A program made the position numbers and the translations under genes. From Paucilactobacillus hokkaidonensis JCM 18461 (GTDB lineage Bacteria > Bacillota > Bacilli > Lactobacillales > Lactobacillaceae): a stretch of 64,000 bases of DNA. Every line of letters starts with the position of its first letter. Position 1 is the stretch's first letter. The notes below the pieces were generated by a model, which was given only the letters and a program-made list of their open reading frames with translations, was not told where the DNA came from and did no database searches. The DNA is taken from the NCBI RefSeq assembly GCF_000829395.1, contig NZ_AP014680.1:930001-994000 (forward strand). The letters run 5' to 3'. Shown piece by piece: positions 8,298-17,634 of this stretch.

Positions 8298-9344
8298 ATG
8301 GGACTCAAGGATAAGTTAGATGAATTACGTCAGCAAGGATTGCGTGCAGTTAAAGAAAGCTCAGACTTGGATAAGATTAATGATATTCGAGTAAGAATGT
8401 TAGGTAAAAAAGGTCCGATTACAGAAGTTTTACGCGGAATGCGAGAGTTAAGTGCTGAGGATCGTCCTAAGGTTGGTCAGTTTGCCAACGAAGTTCGTGA
8501 TGATTTAACGAGTGCCATTGAGCAAAAGCGGGCCGAATTGGAGCAAGCTAAAATCAATGCTCAATTAGAACATGAAAAACTAGATGTCACTTTGCCTGGA
8601 AATAAGTTGCCACAGGGGCAGCCACATGTGATTCAGCAAATCATCGATCAATTAGTAGATTTGTTTATTGGCATGGGTTATGAAGTGGCTACTGGTGATG
8701 AGGTTGAAGAGGACCATTATAACTTTGAAATGCTGAACCTGCCTAAAGATCATCCTGCACGGGACATGCAAGATACTTTCTATGTCACGCCCGAAATTTT
8801 AATGCGGACACAAACTTCACCAATGCAAGCACGTATGCTTGAAAAACATGATTTCAGCAATGGACCATTAAAAATGGTGTCTCCTGGTAAAGTTTATCGG
8901 CGAGATACCGATGATGCTACCCATAGCCATCAATTCCACCAAGTAGAGGGAATGGTTATCGGTAAACACATTACAATGGCAGATTTAAAAGGAACCTTAG
9001 AAACTGTGGCGCAGGAATTATTTGGTAATGAATTAGATGTTCGACTACGTCCCAGCTACTTTCCATTTACTGAACCATCCGTTGAGGCAGATATTACTTG
9101 CTTTAATTGTCTTGGTAAGGGCTGTGCTATTTGCAAATATACTGGTTGGATTGAGGTATTGGGTGCCGGAATGACACACCCTAATGTGTTGCAAATGGCT
9201 GGCGTTGATCCTGAAGTTTATGGTGGATTTGCGTTTGGTTTAGGACCGGACCGTTTTGCAATGTTAAAGTATGGGGTTGAAGATATCCGTGATTTCTACC
9301 AAAATGACGTCCGTTTTCTAACTCAGTTTAACCAGAAAGGATAG
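8298..9344 (+). CDS. pheS: Phenylalanyl-tRNA synthetase alpha subunit
   Basis: 348 residues, the usual length. It is the catalytic subunit of the alpha2-beta2 enzyme that charges tRNA-Phe. The N-terminal coiled coil (1-85) is followed by the class II core with motif 2 ([21 protein letters not shown]) and motif 3 ([14 protein letters not shown]). Four cysteines in [12 protein letters not shown] are of the zinc-binding kind seen in some bacterial PheS. ATG after AGAGGAGAAAA; pheT follows 12 nt downstream; expression is under the T-box. Confidence 0.97.
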   Translation: MGLKDKLDELRQQGLRAVKESSDLDKINDIRVRMLGKKGPITEVLRGMRELSAEDRPKVGQFANEVRDDLTSAIEQKRAELEQAKINAQLEHEKLDVTLPGNKLPQGQPHVIQQIIDQLVDLFIGMGYEVATGDEVEEDHYNFEMLNLPKDHPARDMQDTFYVTPEILMRTQTSPMQARMLEKHDFSNGPLKMVSPGKVYRRDTDDATHSHQFHQVEGMVIGKHITMADLKGTLETVAQELFGNELDVRLRPSYFPFTEPSVEADITCFNCLGKGCAICKYTGWIEVLGAGMTHPNVLQMAGVDPEVYGGFAFGLGPDRFAMLKYGVEDIRDFYQNDVRFLTQFNQKG

Positions 9345-9356
9345 GGTGGATAGATT

Positions 9357-11774
9357 ATGAAAGTTTCATATCAGTGGTTACAAGAATATCTTGATTTACC
9401 TGAAAATCCAGCTGATTTAGCCGAACGAATTGCGCGAACATCAGTTGATATTAATGACGTTTATTCACCTAGTGATGGCTTAACAAAGCTGGTTGTAGGT
9501 TATGTTGACAGTATTAAACCGCATCCAGATTCTGATCATTTGGCAATTTGTCAGGTTAATACTGGTGCTGATGAGTTAGTTCAGATTGTTTGTGGCGCTC
9601 CAAATGTTGTCGCTGGTAAAAATGTGATTGTAGCATTGCCAGGCGCACGTATTGGCGATAACGTTAAAATAAAGCGTAGCAAAATGCGTGGCGAATTATC
9701 AGAAGGAATGATCTGTGCGTTGCAAGAAATTGGGTTTAGTGAACAGATTGCTCCCAAAGCATATGATGAAGGTATCTGGTTTTTACCTGATGATGCCGTT
9801 CCTGGCGAATCAATATTTCCTTATTTAGGGATGGACGATACCATTATCGATACTGATGTGACCCCTAACCGTGGTGATATGTTCAGTATGTTAGGTAATG
9901 TAAATGACATTGCTGCATTTTATGGGTTAACTTCGAAATTTAAATCACTACCAGTTCATGAAAATAAAGCTCAGCAAACTGATCAGTTAATTAGTGCTGA
10001 AATTAAAGATCAAAACATCGCGCCCACCTATAAGCTACGTGTGATTTCGGATATTCAAATTAAAGATAGTCCATTATGGCTGCAAATTCGGCTATGGAAT
10101 GCAGGTATTCGGCCAATTAATAATGTAGTTGATGTGACTAATTATATTTTGCTTAAATATGGACAACCATTGCATAGTTTTGACTACGATAAGTTACCAG
10201 CAAAAAATATTGGCGTTCGATTTGCACAGGACAATGAACCATTTACTACATTAGATGAAGACAAACGAGAGCTTAGCTCGGATGATATTGTTGTCACAGC
10301 AGGCGATCGGCCAGTTGCATTAGCTGGGACAATGGGTGGCCTTGAAACAGCAATCAGCAATCAAACCACGACGGTTGCTCTCGAATCAGCTGTTTTCAAC
10401 CCAATTTTGGTTCGTAAGCAAGCACGACGTCATGATTTACACAGCGAATCTTCATCACGATTTGAACGCGGTATTAATCCTGAAACAGTTGAAACAGCCT
10501 TAAATGAAGCTGCAGAATTGATTGATCAATTAGGTGAAGGAAAAGTTGCTACAGGAATTGTAACTGGAAGCGAACGCAAAGTAGCACCAGTTAAAATTAC
10601 GTTAACTTTGCAACGCATCAATCACGTTTTGGGGACTCAATTATCGAATACTGAAATTAACGATATTTTTAAACGGTTGGCATTTGGATGTGATGAAAGT
10701 GATGGATCGTTTTTAGTTACTGTACCAGCACGTCGTGGAGATATTAGTATTGAAGCAGACTTATTGGAAGAAATTGCTAGAATTTATGGTTACGACAACT
10801 TACCAGCAACATTGCCTGCTCAAACCAGTAATATCGGTGGATTAAGTCAACGGCAAAGTTCACTGCGAGCTTCAAGACATGCTTTGGAAGGATTGGGACT
10901 TAATCAAGCTATCAGTTATTCACTGACGACTGTTGAGGAAGCACAACAGTTCGAAATTGTGCGACATTCCGATCCAATGAAATTAGACTATCCAATGAGC
11001 CAGGATCATGTTGCAACTAGGATGAGCCTCATCAGCGGTCTATTAACGGATATTGCGTACAATACTGCCCGTAAACAAGTTGACGTTAATTTGTACGAAC
11101 AGGGGCGTATCTTTATTCCAGTTGGCAAAAATAAACGACCACAGGAACAAGAACACCTTGCTGGTGCCATCACTGGTGAATTTAGTACTAAGACTTGGAA
11201 TAATGAATCCCAGGAAGCAGATTTTTATCTAATTAAGGGAATTGTTGAGCGATACTTAGCTAATATGGCCATTAAAAATCCAATTTCTTTTGTAGCAAGT
11301 AGTGAGCGGCCTGAAATGCATCCTGGTCGGACTGCTAATATTCTTATTGGTGATGAATTAATTGGTTACGTTGGCCAAATTCATCCGCAAATGGCTAAGA
11401 AGTATAAAATTGCAGCAACTTATGTTTTTGAACTTAATTTTGATCAAATTATGGCTGAGCCTAAAAAACCACGGCATTACCAATCAATTAGTAAATATCC
11501 AACTATTACGCGTGATATTGCATTATTGGTAGATGATGAAATCACGAATGAGGCCATTTTAGAAGTGATTAATGCCAAGGGTGGTGCATACCTTACAGAT
11601 GTGACCTTGTTTGATGTTTATGAAGGGGCCCATCTGCCAGCACATAAGAAATCACTTGCTTATACACTCACATACCAAGACAAACAAGGTACGTTAGTTG
11701 AAGATAAAGTTAACCAGGCATTTGATAAAGTTGTTAAACAATTGACGGATAAACTGCAAGTTGAGGTTCGCTAA
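9357..11774 (+). CDS. pheT: Phenylalanyl-tRNA synthetase beta subunit
   Basis: 805 residues, standard length. Domains in order: N-terminal fold, EMAP-type tRNA-binding domain (about 40-150), B3/B4 editing domain (about 210-390, with RFERGINPE), B5 helix-turn-helix (about 405-475), catalytic-like core (about 480-690), and the C-terminal anticodon-binding FDX-ACB domain (about 710-805, YPTITRDIALLVDD). The editing domain removes mischarged Tyr. Second gene of the T-box operon. Confidence 0.97.
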   Translation: MKVSYQWLQEYLDLPENPADLAERIARTSVDINDVYSPSDGLTKLVVGYVDSIKPHPDSDHLAICQVNTGADELVQIVCGAPNVVAGKNVIVALPGARIGDNVKIKRSKMRGELSEGMICALQEIGFSEQIAPKAYDEGIWFLPDDAVPGESIFPYLGMDDTIIDTDVTPNRGDMFSMLGNVNDIAAFYGLTSKFKSLPVHENKAQQTDQLISAEIKDQNIAPTYKLRVISDIQIKDSPLWLQIRLWNAGIRPINNVVDVTNYILLKYGQPLHSFDYDKLPAKNIGVRFAQDNEPFTTLDEDKRELSSDDIVVTAGDRPVALAGTMGGLETAISNQTTTVALESAVFNPILVRKQARRHDLHSESSSRFERGINPETVETALNEAAELIDQLGEGKVATGIVTGSERKVAPVKITLTLQRINHVLGTQLSNTEINDIFKRLAFGCDESDGSFLVTVPARRGDISIEADLLEEIARIYGYDNLPATLPAQTSNIGGLSQRQSSLRASRHALEGLGLNQAISYSLTTVEEAQQFEIVRHSDPMKLDYPMSQDHVATRMSLISGLLTDIAYNTARKQVDVNLYEQGRIFIPVGKNKRPQEQEHLAGAITGEFSTKTWNNESQEADFYLIKGIVERYLANMAIKNPISFVASSERPEMHPGRTANILIGDELIGYVGQIHPQMAKKYKIAATYVFELNFDQIMAEPKKPRHYQSISKYPTITRDIALLVDDEITNEAILEVINAKGGAYLTDVTLFDVYEGAHLPAHKKSLAYTLTYQDKQGTLVEDKVNQAFDKVVKQLTDKLQVEVR

Positions 11775-11795
11775 TTGCGTGACTAAAAGTATGAG

Positions 11796-11835
11796 AGTCT
11801 TATAATCATTAATCAGTGAATATAGGGCTTTTTTT
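11796..11835 (+). terminator. Probable pheST terminator
   Basis: AGTCTTAT (11796-11803) can pair with ATAGGGCT (11822-11829) using several G-U pairs around an 18-nt loop; seven Ts follow. Weaker than the other terminators here. Confidence 0.5.
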
Positions 11836-11926
11836 GCTATTTTTACTAAAGTTTGTTGTTTAGGATATGAAATCCAGTTTTTTTTAGTATAATAGAAAAG
11901 ATATAAAAAATAGGATGGTAATTAAA

Positions 11927-13033
11927 TTGAACAATAGCGAAGACCAAGCGAAAAAGAAGAAAAGGCAAAAAAAATATTGGTGGATTGTAGCTGTAGTTGT
12001 TATTATAATCGGCCTTTTGGGTGGCGCTAAATATTATTTTGACTCTGCAATGCAACCCGTAAATCCGGATAGTTCCAAAACAGTTCAAGTTAAGATCCCA
12101 TTGGGGGCAACCAATAAAAAAATTAGCCAAATTTTGGAAGATAAACATTTAGTAAAAAGTGCGTTCGTGTTCAATTATTATACACAGACGCAAAAAAATA
12201 CCGAATTTAAAGCTGGTTATTATTCACTGCGTTCTTCCATGAATGTTAAAACGATTATCAAAATTTTGAAGCAGGGTGGTTCTACTACATCTGTTTCAGG
12301 ATTAAAGGGTAAGGTGTTAATTCAAGAGGGCCAAACAATCGATCAGATTGCTACAACGGTGCAAAAACAAACTAAGTATTCATCAAAAGAATTTCTTAAA
12401 CTGATGCAAAATGACAGTTATTTAGATAGTTTAGCGAAAAAATATCCTAAATTATTAACTTCGGCAATGAGCGCACAAGATGTTCGTTATCGATTGGAAG
12501 GGTACTTATTTCCTGCAACCTATGATGTTTCGAATTTAAAAAGTCTAAAATCACTAGTTAATGAGATGGTGGCAGCTGAAAATGAGCAGATGAAACCATA
12601 TTATCAAAAAATTACGGCTAAACATTTGAGCGTTCAAGAAGTGTTAACGTTAGCTTCATTAGTTGAGCGAGAAGGTGTTTCTAATTCTGATCGAAAAAAA
12701 ATTGCAGGAGTTTTCTTTAATCGAATAACTGCAAAAATGCCATTACAATCTGATATTTCAGTAATGTATGCTCTTAATACGCACAAAAAAAGTCTGACGT
12801 ATAAAGATTTGAAAGTTGATTCGCCATATAATCTGTACACCAATCAAGGATATGGTCCGGGGCCTTTTAATAGTCCTGGAATTCAATCAATCAAGGCAGT
12901 TTTAAATCCTAGTTCACAAAGTAAAGACTATTTGTATTTTGTGGCTAATATGAAAACGGGCAAGGTTTACTATTCTAAAACATACGCTCAGCATCAAAAA
13001 GTAACAGCTAAATTATCAAAAGACAATAAGTAG
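11927..13033 (+). CDS. mltG: Endolytic murein transglycosylase
   Basis: About 368 residues, YceG/MltG family. A lysine-rich cytoplasmic N-terminus and one TM helix (about 17-40) precede the extracellular lytic transglycosylase domain with the catalytic Glu in LASLVEREG. It cuts nascent glycan strands and so sets peptidoglycan strand length. I choose TTG 11927 because TAGGATGG lies 8 nt upstream, and a TATAAT -10 box is at 11888-11893. ATG 11915 would sit inside that ribosome binding site. The stop overlaps the region where udk begins. Confidence 0.93.
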   Translation: MNNSEDQAKKKKRQKKYWWIVAVVVIIIGLLGGAKYYFDSAMQPVNPDSSKTVQVKIPLGATNKKISQILEDKHLVKSAFVFNYYTQTQKNTEFKAGYYSLRSSMNVKTIIKILKQGGSTTSVSGLKGKVLIQEGQTIDQIATTVQKQTKYSSKEFLKLMQNDSYLDSLAKKYPKLLTSAMSAQDVRYRLEGYLFPATYDVSNLKSLKSLVNEMVAAENEQMKPYYQKITAKHLSVQEVLTLASLVEREGVSNSDRKKIAGVFFNRITAKMPLQSDISVMYALNTHKKSLTYKDLKVDSPYNLYTNQGYGPGPFNSPGIQSIKAVLNPSSQSKDYLYFVANMKTGKVYYSKTYAQHQKVTAKLSKDNK

Positions 13034-13062
13034 TGGTAGCAATTAAGGAGATGCAAGTTAGT

Positions 13063-13722
13063 TTGAATGAAAAGGTAAAACGTCCGATTATCATTGGAGT
13101 TACAGGTGGATCTGGTAGTGGCAAGACATCTGTTAGTCAAGCAATATATAAGCAATTAGCTGGCAAATCAATCATGATTTTACAACAAGATACGTATTAT
13201 AATGATCAAACGCAGATGTCGATGGCAGAACGACAGGCTGTCAATTATGATCATCCATTGGCGTTTGATACTGACCGGTTAATTAGCGATTTAAAGAAGT
13301 TATTAAGTAATCAAGCAATCGAGATGCCAGTTTACAACTATGCTGAGTTTACGCGGTCAACTGAAACAATTTTAACTCAGCCTAGAGATGTGATTATTCT
13401 AGAGGGAATTTTAATTTTGGATGATCAAAGGCTACGTGATTTGATGGATATTAAGGTTTTTGTTGATACGGATGATGACATTCGTATTATTCGACGAATC
13501 CAGCGTGATATGCAAGAACGGGGACGTTCTTTGCAATCAGTGATTGATCAATATTTAGCAACGGTTAAACCAATGTACCACCAATTTGTGGAACCCACGA
13601 AGCGTTACGCTGACATTATTGTGCCAGAAGGTGGGCAAAATACTGTGGCAATTGATTTGCTGACTACGAAAGTTAGAGATATTCTAACTAAAAAAGGACA
13701 TCAGGACTTAATGGCTGATTAA
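13063..13722 (+). CDS. udk: Uridine kinase
   Basis: About 219 residues. It phosphorylates uridine and cytidine in pyrimidine salvage. P-loop [12 protein letters not shown] near the N-terminus, substrate motifs QQDTYYND and [10 protein letters not shown], and EGILILDD are all present. Starts are ambiguous: GTG 13033 overlaps the mltG stop, ATG 13051 abuts the AAGGAG at 13045-13050, and TTG 13063 lies 12 nt after it and gives the family length; I favour the last. The pair mltG-udk-(greA) is typical of lactobacilli. Confidence 0.94.
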   Translation: MNEKVKRPIIIGVTGGSGSGKTSVSQAIYKQLAGKSIMILQQDTYYNDQTQMSMAERQAVNYDHPLAFDTDRLISDLKKLLSNQAIEMPVYNYAEFTRSTETILTQPRDVIILEGILILDDQRLRDLMDIKVFVDTDDDIRIIRRIQRDMQERGRSLQSVIDQYLATVKPMYHQFVEPTKRYADIIVPEGGQNTVAIDLLTTKVRDILTKKGHQDLMAD

Positions 13723-13844
13723 ATTAATTGCAATATTTAATTTGCTTGATTATGATATTAAAAATTAATTATGGTTTACAAACAGTGGCGATCATGGTAC
13801 TGTTTTGATTGTCGAATTAATAATTGAAATTTTAGAGGTGCATT

Positions 13845-14321
13845 ATGGCAGAAGAAAAAAAATACCCAATGACACAACAGGGTAAAGAAAAATTGGAAGA
13901 CGAGTTAGAAACATTAAAAACAAAAACGAGGGCTGAAGTCATTGAACGAATTAAAATTGCGCGTAGTTTTGGGGATTTATCTGAAAATTCAGAATATGAA
14001 TCAGCCAAAGATGAGCAGGCATTCGTTGAGGGCCGTGTTAGCACAATTGAGCATATGTTGCTGAATGCTGAAATGATTGATAGCGAAGCAGTTGCTAAGG
14101 ATGAAGTTTCATTAGGCCGTTCAGTGACGTTTAAGGAATTACCAGATGAAGAACCAGAGACGTATACAATTGTTGGCCAGTCCGAGGCGGATCCTACAAC
14201 TGGTAAGATTTCAAATGAATCTCCAATTGCAGTTGGGTTATTAGGACATAAACTAAATGAAGAAGTAACAATTAAAATTCCAAGCGGCGATATGAAGGTT
14301 AAAATAATATCGGTTGATTAG
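13845..14321 (+). CDS. greA: Transcription elongation factor GreA
   Basis: 158 residues, canonical. The N-terminal antiparallel coiled coil (about 1-78) has the acidic tip (D/E pair in [12 protein letters not shown]) that inserts in the RNA polymerase channel and stimulates cleavage of backtracked RNA. The C-terminal FKBP-like domain ends [11 protein letters not shown]. Preceded by AGAGGTG and followed by a strong terminator. Confidence 0.97.
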   Translation: MAEEKKYPMTQQGKEKLEDELETLKTKTRAEVIERIKIARSFGDLSENSEYESAKDEQAFVEGRVSTIEHMLLNAEMIDSEAVAKDEVSLGRSVTFKELPDEEPETYTIVGQSEADPTTGKISNESPIAVGLLGHKLNEEVTIKIPSGDMKVKIISVD

Positions 14322-14328
14322 AATTCAA

Positions 14329-14378
14329 AATAGGAATGGAATGCGGTTCAATTAAGCATTTTATTCCTATTTTTTTTG
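14329..14378 (+). terminator. greA terminator
   Basis: AATAGGAAT...ATGC pairs with GCAT..ATTCCTATT; a T run follows. Confidence 0.85.
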
Positions 14379-14451
14379 ATCCTGTGGTAAGATTATTAAC
14401 GTAAATGTAACCGGATACAAGTACATAACTAAATTGAGAGGAAGTAGTCAA

Positions 14452-14757
14452 ATGCAATTAACAGTTACAGATCGTGCTAGTCAATGGTTTCAAGAAGAAA
14501 TGGGATTAAATAAAGGGATGGGTGTTCGCTTTTTTGGTAAAGTGTACGGAAAAACACCAGTGCATGATGGCTTTTCACTTGGAATGGCTCGCGATGATCA
14601 TCCACTAAGTCCAATTGTAGACACCGTTAAAGATGGAGTTAGTTATTTTGTTGATGGCCAGGATGAGTGGTTCTTTAAAGGATTTGATTTTGGTGTTGAT
14701 TACGATGAAAAAACTGATGGACCGGTGTATCAATATACACAAAATGGTGAGTTGTAA
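14452..14757 (+). CDS. HesB/YneR-like small protein
   Basis: 101 residues of the iron-sulfur biogenesis/HesB-like fold as found in Firmicutes YneR proteins. It lacks the conserved cysteines of true A-type Fe-S carriers, so a scaffold role is not supported. The sequence begins MQLTVTDRASQWFQEE and contains GVRFFGKVYG and FGVDYDEKTDGPVY. The start ATG 14452 follows AGAGGAA; the upstream in-frame TTG lies within that site. Function unknown. Confidence 0.8.
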   Translation: MQLTVTDRASQWFQEEMGLNKGMGVRFFGKVYGKTPVHDGFSLGMARDDHPLSPIVDTVKDGVSYFVDGQDEWFFKGFDFGVDYDEKTDGPVYQYTQNGEL

Positions 14758-14772
14758 AATGTAGTAAAATAA

Positions 14773-14820
14773 CACCAATTTGATTTGGGAGTAATCCGAA
14801 TCAAATTGGTGCTATTTTTT
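14773..14820. terminator. Bidirectional terminator between HesB-like gene and yfhO
   Basis: CACCAATTTGATT (14773-14785) and AATCAAATTGGTG (14799-14811) pair perfectly over 13 bp, with a T run on the plus strand and A-rich DNA upstream for the minus strand. It serves both convergent genes. Confidence 0.85.
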
Positions 14821-17467
14821 AAAATCGACGTTTATTTTGTTTACGATGTTTATTAAATTGATATCCGGCTATGCCTAGAATACTAACTAATGTCACGCTA
14901 ATACCCGTGATTAAGTAAGGCGGACGATAGGTTAATTGTACGTGGTGATTACCTTTGGAGATTGGAATTGCTAAGAATGTTTTAATTGCCTTTTTGGTAG
15001 CAACCGGCTTACCATCGACCTTTGCGTGCCAGCCAGCAGAATATGGAATGGTCGTCATCAAGACTTGATGGTTTTTATTGATTTTAACCGTCCCATTTAT
15101 GCGGGTGTTAGAATGACTGGTAACGTGGAGGCTTTCACTTTTTAATGTGGTGTTTAGTCGGTTAAAGTGTTTTTGATTGAGTTTATACAGGCTGACGTTT
15201 TGCATCCACAGTGTTTGACGTTTTAATTTGAAGGTTAAGGTCACCGGTTCACCTTTTTGGTTAGAGGCAACGTTAATCACCACTGTATTTCTAAAGGTGG
15301 GATACTGGGATAACTTTTTACCGTTCAAGTAGTAAGAACCGCTATCAGCATCCAAGCTAGAGCCGAATGTTAGGTAATATGATTCATTGGTTTTTGGCGT
15401 GAAAGTCATTTTCACTTCGGCATTTTTAATTAAATTTTGCTTAGTAAAGATAGTACCGGTAATTTTGCTAGCAGACTGGACATTATCAAATGTCACGTGA
15501 TCAAAGTTTTGGACCTCAAACAAGGAACTAGTGGATTTGTCGTTAGCCAATGTCTGATATATTTTTGATTGACGAGCAACCGGATCGCTGGTTTTGGAAT
15601 TCAAACTGGTAATCTTGTCAGATGCGCCAAAGGCAATTGCTAATGCATTATTGTTTTTGGTAGTCTTGGTTAGTGAATCAGACGAGACAGCTTTTTGCCG
15701 ACTTAAATCAGGCTTAGTGGAAACGGCTGGTAGAATTGACGAAGTTGCTCGTCCACCAATGATGCTTTGTGTTGGTTGACTGGCCATGAAATAACGCATA
15801 TTAAGCAACGAATCACTGACTTGGGTACCATTAGTGTAAGTGACAAAGCCATCACCATCTGGCTGCCCAATTGAGCCCATAAACGATGGAATACTAGGCT
15901 CTAAAGTTGAACCGAAATGAGAACCACCGTTATAATCGGCTTGCATTGGATCATCTTTGGTTCGCATAAAGGTTTGACCGATGCGATAAAAACCAGTGTC
16001 CTTTTTTTGAATGGTCTTGACGGTTTTATTTAACTGGGTTGTGTAATTACCAAAATCAGATTGAGTAACGTAACTAATATTATTTAAGGACGTGTACGCA
16101 TTAGTGACTACTTCGCTTCCAACTAATAAAAAGAATACGAGATCGTAGAGAATTGGTGCATGGTAGCGGGGAATTGTTAGCCAAATCAGGCCGACAACAC
16201 ACATGCCAATACTGATTAATAATTGTCCCCAAGTTAAATAAGTAAAGGATGAAAGGTTTAGTCCGAGATAGACATAAATACCTGTAATGACGGTTACAAT
16301 TGGAATTAGTTGTCGCCAGGTAACGTGAAAGTCAGGTGTCAACGTATGTGCTGCTAGCCAGAGCATCCAAAATGACATCAAAAATGAAAATCGGTATGGA
16401 TACCAAACTGGAAATTGACCAGCATGCCACAACAGGTCTAACGGTTCAAAACATAATGAAAATAAGAAAAAGATGGTTAGCAAACTAGAAATAATGCGAT
16501 TTTTTATTGAATGGCGGCGATCAAATAAATAGAGAACAAAGGCGATCGTCAGTAGTGTTCCTATAAATATATTAGGCTCACCATCTGGCATTTGATCAAA
16601 ATTGAAAGAGCCAGGCATTAATTTTCCTAACATTTTAAATGGAAAATATTCAAATTTAAAATGAACACTTTGTTGTGTGTAAGTTCCCTTTGTTTGAGTT
16701 AGCGAGTAAAAAGTGGGAATGAGTAGAAAAGATGCAAGTAAAGCTGATAAAATGGAACTGCCGATGTATTTAAGAAACCTATGCCAGGAAGTATGCCAGC
16801 CATAATGCTGACTGGATAACTGCCAAATCATAAACATAATTGTAAATAGAGCTACCATCCATGCCATGTAATAATTATCAATTAGTAAAACAGTAAACCA
16901 TATGATGTAAGTCCAGGGCTTGTTTTCATTTACCAATTTAATCAAGCCCCAGACGACTAATGGTAGTAAAATTAAGACATCCAGCCAAATAACGTTTAAT
17001 TGATTGGCAATCATCCAACCCATTAAGGCATATGCAGTTGAAAAACCGAGCACGCGAATTCCTTTTTGTAGCTTAGTTTTCGTTAAGAGCCAAGCAAAGC
17101 TTAAGCCAGATAGTCCGTATTTTAAAATTAGTAATATTAAAATACCACTTGTCAGGGATTTTCCTGGGAAAAATAAGATTAGTAAATTAAGCGGGCTCAT
17201 TAAATAATAGGCAAAGATGCCAATCATGTCGCCACCTAAATCTTTAGAAAAAGAGTAAAAGAACGTATCAAAATGGTGCAACAGAGTGGATCTAAAATAG
17301 GCAAAGAAATCAACATATTGTTGACCTAAATCAACGGTCAAAATGCTGCTATTACCAAATGGAGCCATACCGCGATAAGCAAAATAACCACCCATTAGAA
17401 GAGCTGGAATTAAAAAACTGAGCCATAAAATGACAGACTTTTTCTGCCAGAAATTAGAATGTTTCAA
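14819..17467 (-). CDS. yfhO: YfhO-family multi-spanning membrane protein
   Basis: 882 residues with about a dozen TM helices in the first ~480 residues, then a long extracellular region (about 480-850) and a final TM helix (about 855-875) with a basic tail. The N-terminal layout resembles GT-C glycosyltransferases, and YfhO proteins are linked to glycosylation of teichoic acids or glycolipids; the substrate here is unknown. TTG start at 17465-17467 with a GAGG site. It stands alone between converging and diverging neighbours. Confidence 0.88.
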   Translation of the reverse strand: MKHSNFWQKKSVILWLSFLIPALLMGGYFAYRGMAPFGNSSILTVDLGQQYVDFFAYFRSTLLHHFDTFFYSFSKDLGGDMIGIFAYYLMSPLNLLILFFPGKSLTSGILILLILKYGLSGLSFAWLLTKTKLQKGIRVLGFSTAYALMGWMIANQLNVIWLDVLILLPLVVWGLIKLVNENKPWTYIIWFTVLLIDNYYMAWMVALFTIMFMIWQLSSQHYGWHTSWHRFLKYIGSSILSALLASFLLIPTFYSLTQTKGTYTQQSVHFKFEYFPFKMLGKLMPGSFNFDQMPDGEPNIFIGTLLTIAFVLYLFDRRHSIKNRIISSLLTIFFLFSLCFEPLDLLWHAGQFPVWYPYRFSFLMSFWMLWLAAHTLTPDFHVTWRQLIPIVTVITGIYVYLGLNLSSFTYLTWGQLLISIGMCVVGLIWLTIPRYHAPILYDLVFFLLVGSEVVTNAYTSLNNISYVTQSDFGNYTTQLNKTVKTIQKKDTGFYRIGQTFMRTKDDPMQADYNGGSHFGSTLEPSIPSFMGSIGQPDGDGFVTYTNGTQVSDSLLNMRYFMASQPTQSIIGGRATSSILPAVSTKPDLSRQKAVSSDSLTKTTKNNNALAIAFGASDKITSLNSKTSDPVARQSKIYQTLANDKSTSSLFEVQNFDHVTFDNVQSASKITGTIFTKQNLIKNAEVKMTFTPKTNESYYLTFGSSLDADSGSYYLNGKKLSQYPTFRNTVVINVASNQKGEPVTLTFKLKRQTLWMQNVSLYKLNQKHFNRLNTTLKSESLHVTSHSNTRINGTVKINKNHQVLMTTIPYSAGWHAKVDGKPVATKKAIKTFLAIPISKGNHHVQLTYRPPYLITGISVTLVSILGIAGYQFNKHRKQNKRRF

Positions 17468-17634
17468 TGAAAAAACCTCGTTTAAAATATTTTAAAAAAT
17501 TAAAATTATGCCAAACAGCTGTTTCTTTTGGCGCACTTCGTATAGAATAGCATAAGAATATGAACAAATTAGGATTGATTTTAAAAATTTGGTAAAATAA
17601 ATTTATTAAGTCTGGTTAAGGAGCATTTAGAAAC

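Noticed and set aside
14434-14451. Upstream TTG start for the HesB-like gene
   Set aside because: It contains the ribosome binding site AGAGGAA used by ATG 14452.
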